Shown: positions 6,846 to 11,406 of the stretch, piece after piece
Numbering within the stretch: position 1 is the stretch's first letter
Layout: each line of letters opens with the position of its first letter
Source of the DNA: Clostridiales bacterium
GTDB taxonomy: Bacteria > Bacillota > Clostridia > Oscillospirales > Ruminococcaceae
Direction: 5' to 3'
Assembly: GCA_012800685.1 (NCBI GenBank)
Contig: JAAZIT010000258.1
Coordinates: 1 to 11,406, forward strand
DNA length: 11,406 bases
The notes under the pieces: model-generated
Databases searched by the model: none
The model's input: only the letters and a program-made list of their open reading frames with translations
Told to the model about the DNA's origin: nothing
Translations under genes and position numbers: made by a program

Positions 6846-7472
6846 ATGAAAGTTTTCAAGTTAAAAGAGTTAAGTGTTTTTGGTACTAATAGCTATTTAG
6901 TTATTTCGAATGATGGAAACGGAGCTCTAATAGACGCCCCAGCTGATGCTGAATATATTATGAATTTTGCTTCCGAGAAGAAATGTCGGATAACAAAGAT
7001 TTTGCTAACTCATGGTCACTACGATCATATTGGTGCTTCTGGAGCCATTCAGGAGAAAACAAATTGCAAGGTTTATATTCATCAAAATGATAAAGATAAG
7101 CTTAGCGACGGCGATAGTGATTTAGCTAGTATTTTTAATCTTCCAAAATTAACTCCACCAAAGGTTATTGAAACCGTTAAGGATGACGATATAATTAAGT
7201 TAGATGAGGTTTCTTTTAAAGTTATTCATACTCCAGGTCATACATGTGGGAGTGTTTGTTATGTTTTAGATAGTAATGATATTATATTTTCAGGTGATAC
7301 GCTTTTTAGGCTTTCAATTGGAAGAACAGATATGCCTGGTGGGGATTATCCGACTTTAGTTAGATCTCTTAAAAAGCTTTCAAAGCTAGACAAAAATTAT
7401 ACTATTTATCCAGGTCACATGGATAAAACCACACTAGACTTTGAAAAGATAAATAATCCATACTTTAAATAA
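6846..7472 (+). CDS. Metallo-beta-lactamase-fold hydrolase, glyoxalase II-like
   Basis: The 208-residue protein has the complete di-metal signature of the fold: THGHYDH (Thr55 to His61, ligands His56, His58, Asp60, His61), His132 in HTPGHTCGS, Asp151 in FSGDT and His191 in YPGH. The length and these motifs match the hydroxyacylglutathione-hydrolase-like branch (YcbL/GloB-like), soluble and cytoplasmic, without a signal peptide. The true substrate in this branch is usually not known; a thioester or similar small metabolite is likely. Firmicutes often lack glutathione, so classical glyoxalase II activity should not be assumed. ATG at 6846 follows AAGGAG (6834-6839). The gene lies between rel and hemZ, a placement recalled from clostridia, with 17 nt to the hemZ start. 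Confidence 0.88.
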   Translation: MKVFKLKELSVFGTNSYLVISNDGNGALIDAPADAEYIMNFASEKKCRITKILLTHGHYDHIGASGAIQEKTNCKVYIHQNDKDKLSDGDSDLASIFNLPKLTPPKVIETVKDDDIIKLDEVSFKVIHTPGHTCGSVCYVLDSNDIIFSGDTLFRLSIGRTDMPGGDYPTLVRSLKKLSKLDKNYTIYPGHMDKTTLDFEKINNPYFK

Positions 7473-7479
7473 GAATTTT

Positions 7480-7485
7480 GGAGAA
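7480..7485 (+). promoter_or_regulatory. Ribosome binding site fixing the hemZ start
   Basis: GGAGAA (7480-7485) ends 4 nt before ATG at 7490. An in-frame TTG at 7478 overlaps this site, so the ATG is the likelier start. Confidence 0.7.
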
Positions 7486-7489
7486 TATA

Positions 7490-8962
7490 ATGACATTGAT
7501 ATTTTTAGATAATGATTTTAAATATGAACTTGAAGCAGTTGTAAAGTTGTTTTTTCCAGCAGAGCTTTTTAAATTAGTTTATGGTAAAAAGCCTGAAACA
7601 GTTATAGGAGACTATTGCTTATTTAACAGGGTAGTTGAAAATGCAACTGCAACTTTAACTGTTGAATGTTCAATAAATGGGAAAACAGTTTGTAATAATA
7701 AAACTTTAAAAGTGGACAGTCCAAGCTATCAAGGAGATTGCGAGGTTGAGTTTGGGAGACTTCTATTTAATATTCTTAGTGATTTAACAGGGAAATCAGT
7801 GGGTTGGGGCATATTAACTGGTGTAAGACCAGTTAAGCGAGTTAATAAAATGCTTTTAGAGGGAAGAACTAAGAAAGAAATTTTTACTGAATTAAAAGAT
7901 AAATATCTCTGCTCTCAAGAAAAATGTGATATAGCATTTAAAACGGCTATAGCCCAAAAAAATATACTTGATACACTAGATGACAAAACCTTTAGCTTAT
8001 ATGTTTCAATTCCTTTTTGTCCTAGCAGATGTTCATACTGCTCATTTGTTTCTCAAGAGGTAGAAAAGTCTTTAAAACTAATTCCGCAATACGTTAAAAA
8101 TCTTTGTTTAGAGATTCAAGAGCTAGGCAAGCTTGTTGAAAAGATTGAACTAAAGCTTGATACAATTTATTTCGGTGGTGGAACGCCTACTTCAATTGAT
8201 GCCAGATACATAAATTTAATTATGAAATCAATTGAAGATAGCTTTGATGTGTCAAATTTAAGAGAATATACAGTTGAGGCTGGTAGGGCTGATACCATTA
8301 CAAAAGAAAAACTTGAAGTTATAAAAAATAATGGTGCAACACGTATTTCGATTAATCCTCAAACACTTAATAATGATGTTCTAAAGGCAATTGGAAGAAG
8401 ACATACTTCTAAGGATTTTTACGACAAGTTTCATATGGCGAGGGAAATGGGATTTGATTCTATTAATACAGATTTAATAGCAGGACTTCCTACTGATACA
8501 ATAGAAAGCTTTAAAAACACAATTAATAGTATAATTGATTTAAGTCCTGAAAATATAACAGTTCATACATTGTCAATTAAGCGAACTTCTAATTTAAACA
8601 TTGAGAATAATCGAGATGTGCTTAAAAATCCAGTGTGTGAAATGGTTGAATATGCTACTAAAACATTGCTTGAAAAGGGATATCTTCCATATTATCTCTA
8701 TAAGCAAAAGAACATGCTTGATAATCTTGAAAATATTGGCTGGGCTAAAAGAGGACACGAAAGTCTTTATAATATTTTTATTATGGAAGAAAAACAAACT
8801 ATTTTGGCAGTTGGTGCAGGTGGTTCTACAAAGCTAGTTGATTTAAAAAACAGCAAAATTGAGCGTGTGTATAATTATAAGTTACCACTTGAATATATTA
8901 GACGCTTTGATATAATGCTTGAAAGAAAAAGTGAAATAGAAAGGTTTTATGGCTTTGAATAA
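7490..8962 (+). CDS. hemZ: HemZ, radical SAM coproporphyrinogen III oxidase-like protein
   Basis: The 490-residue product starts with a roughly 165-residue N-terminal region typical of HemZ rather than of HemN or HemW. It contains WGILTGVRPVKRV, a HemZ hallmark. The radical SAM core begins with YVSIPFCPSRCSYC, where Cys177, Cys181 and Cys184 form the CxxxCxxC cluster site. GGGTPT (229-234) and a TVEAGRADT strand follow, and the later TDLIAGLPTDT is typical of the coproporphyrinogen-oxidase superfamily. HemZ is annotated as an oxygen-independent coproporphyrinogen dehydrogenase, but its enzymatic role is weakly established, and heme handling like that of HemW is an alternative. No heme biosynthesis genes are visible here. 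It lies 17 nt after the hydrolase and overlaps the next gene by 14 nt, implying translational coupling. Confidence 0.9.
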   Translation: MTLIFLDNDFKYELEAVVKLFFPAELFKLVYGKKPETVIGDYCLFNRVVENATATLTVECSINGKTVCNNKTLKVDSPSYQGDCEVEFGRLLFNILSDLTGKSVGWGILTGVRPVKRVNKMLLEGRTKKEIFTELKDKYLCSQEKCDIAFKTAIAQKNILDTLDDKTFSLYVSIPFCPSRCSYCSFVSQEVEKSLKLIPQYVKNLCLEIQELGKLVEKIELKLDTIYFGGGTPTSIDARYINLIMKSIEDSFDVSNLREYTVEAGRADTITKEKLEVIKNNGATRISINPQTLNNDVLKAIGRRHTSKDFYDKFHMAREMGFDSINTDLIAGLPTDTIESFKNTINSIIDLSPENITVHTLSIKRTSNLNIENNRDVLKNPVCEMVEYATKTLLEKGYLPYYLYKQKNMLDNLENIGWAKRGHESLYNIFIMEEKQTILAVGAGGSTKLVDLKNSKIERVYNYKLPLEYIRRFDIMLERKSEIERFYGFE

Positions 8963-10310
8963 AAATGATATAGTTAGACTTGAAATAACCGGTATGAGCA
9001 ATGACGGAAATGGTGTAGGCAGGCATGAGGGGATGGCTGTTTTTGTGCCGTTTACTCTAATTGATGATATTATAGATTGCAAATTAGTAAAAATTAAGAG
9101 CAGCTATGCTTTTGGAATTGTGGCTAAACTAATTCAGTCTTCACCAAATAGATGTGACGCTAATTGCGATGTATTTAAGAAATGTGGTGGCTGTTCTTTT
9201 TGTCATATGACATACGCTGAAGAGCTTAAGGTCAAGCAGGATTTTGTTAGTTCATCATTTAAACGTATTGGTAAACTAGAGGTGGAGTGGGATAGGATAC
9301 TTGGTTGTGAAAAGACCGAAAATTATAGAAATAAAGCCCAATACCCTGTTTCTGAAAAGGACGGCAAGCTTTTTTGTGGATTTTATTCTAAACGCTCTCA
9401 TAACGTTGTTAATTATCTTGATTGCAGTCTTCAACCTAAAGTCTTTAAGAACATTACCTCGGAAATAATAAACTGGTGTCAAAAGAATAGCATTAAAGCT
9501 TATAATGAACTAACAAACAAAGGGCTTCTAAGACATATTTATCTAAGAAAAGGTGAATATTCCAATAAAATAATGGTCTGTTTAGTAGTTACAGATATAA
9601 CAGGTGCCAATTTTAAAAGCTTTGGTAAATATATTTCTAATAAGTTTTCTGATATAAAAAGTGTTATTATTAATCTAAACAATAAAAAAACAAATGTTAT
9701 ACTTGGAGATAAATGCACCACTGTATTTGGTGATGATTACATTCAAGACGAAATGTGCGGAAAGAAATTTAAGATTTCCCCTCTTTCATTTTATCAGGTT
9801 AACACCCTACAAGCTGAAAAGCTTTACAATATAGCTAAAGAATATGCGAACCTAAAAGAAGGGGAGTCCCTTTTAGATTTGTACTGTGGAATTGGAACTA
9901 TTGGGTTATCTATTGTAAGTAGCTCAAATAAACTTATTGGTGTTGAGATTATTCCACAAGCAATTGAAAACGCTAAAGAAAATGCAAAGCTTAATAACGC
10001 AGATAATGCAGAATTTATTTGCGGTGATGCAGGTGAGATAGCGTCAATATTAATAAAACGTGGTGAGACTCCTGATGTTATAATTGCCGACCCAGCACGA
10101 AAGGGTTGTGATGAGTTAAGTATTGAAAGTATTCTAAGAATGGCTCCAAAAAGGATTGTAATGATTTCGTGTAATCACGCTACAGCAGCAAGGGATTGTA
10201 AAATTTTATGTGATAATGGTTATAAAATTGATAAGGGGGTTGCGGTAGATTTGTTTCCGAGGACTACGCACGTGGAGTGCGTGGTATTGATGTCTAGGGT
10301 TAAAAATTAA
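8949..10310 (+). CDS. rlmD: 23S rRNA (uracil-5-)-methyltransferase, RlmD/RlmCD family
   Basis: The 453-residue protein has a TRAM domain (about 1-60), then a likely 4Fe-4S site using Cys73, Cys79 and Cys82 (CxxxxxCGGC spacing) with Cys159 as probable fourth ligand. Cys69 and Cys85 flank it. The C-terminal SAM methyltransferase domain has LLDLYCGIGTIGL (Asp310 in motif I), SPLSFYQVNT, DPARKGC and the catalytic SCN motif with Cys408. This is the TrmA/RumA family, which adds C5 methyl groups to uridine in RNA. In Gram-positive bacteria a single RlmCD can modify both U747 and U1939 of 23S rRNA, so the specificity, and hence the symbol, is tentative; TrmA of tRNA is less likely given TRAM and the Fe-S site. 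ATG at 8949 lies inside hemZ, preceded by GAAAGG. The gene is last in its operon. Confidence 0.9.
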   Translation: MALNKNDIVRLEITGMSNDGNGVGRHEGMAVFVPFTLIDDIIDCKLVKIKSSYAFGIVAKLIQSSPNRCDANCDVFKKCGGCSFCHMTYAEELKVKQDFVSSSFKRIGKLEVEWDRILGCEKTENYRNKAQYPVSEKDGKLFCGFYSKRSHNVVNYLDCSLQPKVFKNITSEIINWCQKNSIKAYNELTNKGLLRHIYLRKGEYSNKIMVCLVVTDITGANFKSFGKYISNKFSDIKSVIINLNNKKTNVILGDKCTTVFGDDYIQDEMCGKKFKISPLSFYQVNTLQAEKLYNIAKEYANLKEGESLLDLYCGIGTIGLSIVSSSNKLIGVEIIPQAIENAKENAKLNNADNAEFICGDAGEIASILIKRGETPDVIIADPARKGCDELSIESILRMAPKRIVMISCNHATAARDCKILCDNGYKIDKGVAVDLFPRTTHVECVVLMSRVKN

Positions 10311-10354
10311 GAGGTAGTTAAAGCATTGATATATAGGGGTTTTCAAGCGTTAGT

Positions 10355-10407
10355 AAAAATGCAGGGCTGTCTTACATGGTTAACTAACCCTGAAAGCCCT
10401 TATTTTT
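10355..10407 (+). terminator. Terminator of the housekeeping operon
   Basis: AAAAAT (10355-10360) plus AGGGCT (10363-10368) pair with AGCCCT (10395-10400) plus ATTTTT (10402-10407), with small internal bulges. Inside the loop GGTTAACTAACC (10379-10390) can form a second small hairpin, so the element is a nested stem. It lies 44 nt past the methyltransferase stop. Confidence 0.8.
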
Positions 10408-10410
10408 ATT

Positions 10411-10500
10411 GGTTTAGGGAACAAGTCGAGAAATTTGGATATTTTGGGGTTGAGTATGTGGGCTGGATGAATTAGTGGGTTGTGTGTATAGGGTAGATGA
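10411..10500 (+). repeat. G-rich, C-poor tract behind the operon terminator
   Basis: In 90 nt there are only three C on the + strand, with repeated G runs. Part of it (10447-10475, GGGT-TGAGTATG and then GAATTAG) aligns with the minus-strand reading of the first tract around 707-734 (GGGTGAGTATG and GGGAATTAG). Another piece, ATATTTTGGGGTTGAG (10439-10454), resembles ATATTTGGGGTTTGAG on the minus strand near 651-666. It starts immediately after the terminator. No gene is seen in it. Confidence 0.6.
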
Positions 10501-10558
10501 ATTTATACACTTTAAATCATAAATTATCATCGATTTTAAAGAAGTCAAATTTATCTTA

Positions 10559-10587
10559 TTGATTGAAGAAGGGTACTTTGATATAAT
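10559..10587 (+). promoter_or_regulatory. Sigma-A promoter of the xre-methyltransferase operon
   Basis: TTGATT (10559-10564), a 17-nt spacer and a perfect TATAAT (10582-10587). The start would be near 10594, giving a leader of about 47 nt before the regulator ATG at 10641. It follows the terminator and G-rich tract, so this pair is transcribed independently of the housekeeping operon. Confidence 0.75.
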
Positions 10588-10600
10588 GAAAGTGTTAATT

Positions 10601-10619
10601 TATAACGAATAGAGTTATA
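10601..10619. promoter_or_regulatory. Candidate operator: inverted repeat in the xre leader
   Basis: TATAAC (10601-10606) and GTTATA (10614-10619) are perfect 6-nt inverted arms around GAATAGA. They lie just after the predicted transcription start and 21 nt before the regulator start. A dimeric Xre protein could bind here to repress its own operon; this is an inference from position and symmetry. Confidence 0.4.
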
Positions 10620-10628
10620 TAATCCTTT

Positions 10629-10635
10629 GAGGTGA
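10629..10635 (+). promoter_or_regulatory. Ribosome binding site fixing the regulator start
   Basis: GAGGTGA ends 5 nt before ATG at 10641. The in-frame GTG at 10632 lies within this site, so the shorter product is preferred. Confidence 0.7.
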
Positions 10636-10640
10636 TAAAA

Positions 10641-10850
10641 ATGATTAAGATAAAGTTGTCTGAGTTGTTGGGAAAAAGCAAAATGACAAGAAAAGCTCTA
10701 GCTGAAATGATTGGTGCAAGGCCAAATACAATTGGAGATTTGTATCATGAAAAAGTTAAAAGGGTCGAATTAGATATGCTTAGCAGAATTTGCGAGGCTC
10801 TTGACTGTGAAATAAGTGATTTATTAGAATATCAGCCAGATGAAGAATAG
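10641..10850 (+). CDS. Small Xre/Cro-CI family helix-turn-helix regulator
   Basis: The 69-residue protein is a single HTH domain with almost nothing else. Helix 1 is IKLSELLGKS, the helix-turn-helix is TRKALAEMIGARPNTIGDLY (15-34, recognition helix about 26-34), and LDMLSRICEALDCEISDLLEY completes the five-helix Xre fold. The C-terminus is acidic (QPDEE). Proteins of this compact class bind DNA as dimers and often repress their own promoter. The gene has its own promoter and an inverted repeat in its leader, and stops 18 nt before an adenine DNA methyltransferase, so it may control that gene, like the controller proteins of restriction-modification loci. It could equally be a generic YozG-like regulator with unrelated targets. 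I cannot tell from sequence alone. Confidence 0.85.
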   Translation: MIKIKLSELLGKSKMTRKALAEMIGARPNTIGDLYHEKVKRVELDMLSRICEALDCEISDLLEYQPDEE

Positions 10851-10868
10851 CATAAGAAAGGTGATTAG

Positions 10869-11406
10869 ATGAGGTATTTAGGTAGCAAGATTAAATTGCT
10901 AGATACTATAGATGAGATTATAGAAAAATATAATATAGAAGGGGAAGTGTTTGCTGATTTATTTGCAGGCACTAGCTGTGTAGCAGATTATTTTAAAGGA
11001 AGGTATAAAATTCAAGCTAATGATTTCCTTTATTTTTCTTACGTGATAAGTAGAGCAAAATTAAACAACAGTAACATTATGTCATTTTCTAATTGTAAAA
11101 AGAAATATGAATATGATATTTTTGAATGGCTCAATGCACTTGAATTTGAAGCTGATAGTAATTATTTTGTATATAATAATTATACTCCAATCGGAGATAG
11201 AATGTTTTTCTCAGAAGAAAATGGTATAAAAATAGATGGAATCAGAATGAAAATTGAGGAAATTTATAGAGATGAAATTATTTCGGAAGAAGAATATTAT
11301 TTTTTATTAGCATCGTTGATAGAAAGTGTTACTAGATTTTCAAATACGTCTGGAACTTATGAAGCATTTTTTAAATTTTGGGATACTAGGGCGACTAAAG
11401 AATTTA
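10869..11406 (+). CDS. D12-class N6-adenine DNA methyltransferase, N-terminal part (cut by window end)
   Basis: The frame opens with ATG at 10869 after GAAAGGTGA and stays open for 179 codons to the window end. The start MRYLGSKIKLLDTI matches motif X of the Dam/D12 class. ADLFAGTSCVADYFK (about 30-44) is motif I for SAM binding, followed by ANDFLYFSYVI. Later stretches, FFSEENGIKIDGIR and ASLIESVTRFSNTSGTYEAFFKFW, match the target-recognition and pre-motif-IV part of DNA adenine methylase homologs. The catalytic DPPY motif should follow about 20-40 residues on and lies outside the window. The enzyme would methylate adenine N6 in a specific DNA site. Motif I reads AGTS where many relatives have AGTG. 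It is probably cotranscribed with the regulator. Whether a restriction gene follows is not visible. Confidence 0.9.
   Translation, partial: MRYLGSKIKLLDTIDEIIEKYNIEGEVFADLFAGTSCVADYFKGRYKIQANDFLYFSYVISRAKLNNSNIMSFSNCKKKYEYDIFEWLNALEFEADSNYFVYNNYTPIGDRMFFSEENGIKIDGIRMKIEEIYRDEIISEEEYYFLLASLIESVTRFSNTSGTYEAFFKFWDTRATKEF

Noticed and set aside
7490..8962. Assignment as HemN or HemW
   Set aside because: The long N-terminal region before the radical SAM core and the GILTGVRPVKR motif fit HemZ better.
10510..10541. Imperfect inverted repeat CTTTAAATC / GATTTTAAAG upstream of the xre promoter
   Set aside because: It needs a one-base bulge and is entirely AT-rich, so chance is a sufficient explanation; it is also upstream of the -35 box without further support.
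1..11406. tRNA, rRNA, insertion sequence or prophage genes
   Set aside because: No cloverleaf, rRNA segment, transposase motif or phage structural gene was recognised in either strand.

Overview
The window looks like a chromosomal segment of a low-GC Gram-positive bacterium, most likely a Clostridia member (Oscillospiraceae/Ruminococcaceae-like). The basis is AT-rich codon use, strong AGGAG-type ribosome binding sites, textbook sigma-A promoters, and a recJ, rel, metallo-beta-lactamase-fold hydrolase, hemZ order that I recall from clostridial genomes. The taxon is an inference; no rRNA gene is present.

Layout. 1-126 is the 3' end of recR (+), closed by a hairpin terminator. 127-845 has no gene. 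It holds two convergent terminators and, between them, a strange G-depleted C/A-rich degenerate repeat tract (226-797, only six G on the + strand). 846-2270 is a minus-strand two-gene operon, nfeD then a stomatin/QmcA-type SPFH gene, for a membrane protein pair. 2271-2572 is a divergent promoter region. 2573-10310 is a plus-strand housekeeping series: recJ (single-strand DNA exonuclease), rel ((p)ppGpp synthetase/hydrolase), a glyoxalase-II-like hydrolase, hemZ (radical SAM, coproporphyrinogen-oxidase-like) and an RlmD/RlmCD-type 23S rRNA uracil methyltransferase. Spacing is tight (5, 53 and 17 nt gaps, then a 14-nt overlap), with one hairpin after rel.

10311-10640 holds a terminator, a short G-rich tract that resembles the complement of the first repeat tract, and a promoter. 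10641-11406 carries a small Xre-type regulator followed 18 nt later by a D12-class adenine DNA methyltransferase cut off by the window end. This pair is the only accessory-looking part and may be the edge of a restriction-modification or solitary methylation locus.

The most unusual signal is non-coding. Both gene-free stretches behind a terminated operon carry a G-rich, C-poor tract on the coding strand of that operon, just past the terminator, and the two tracts share sequence. The two terminated operons lie on opposite strands, so the tract seems to follow the operon end rather than a fixed chromosome strand. This may be an undescribed repeat family associated with operon 3' ends.
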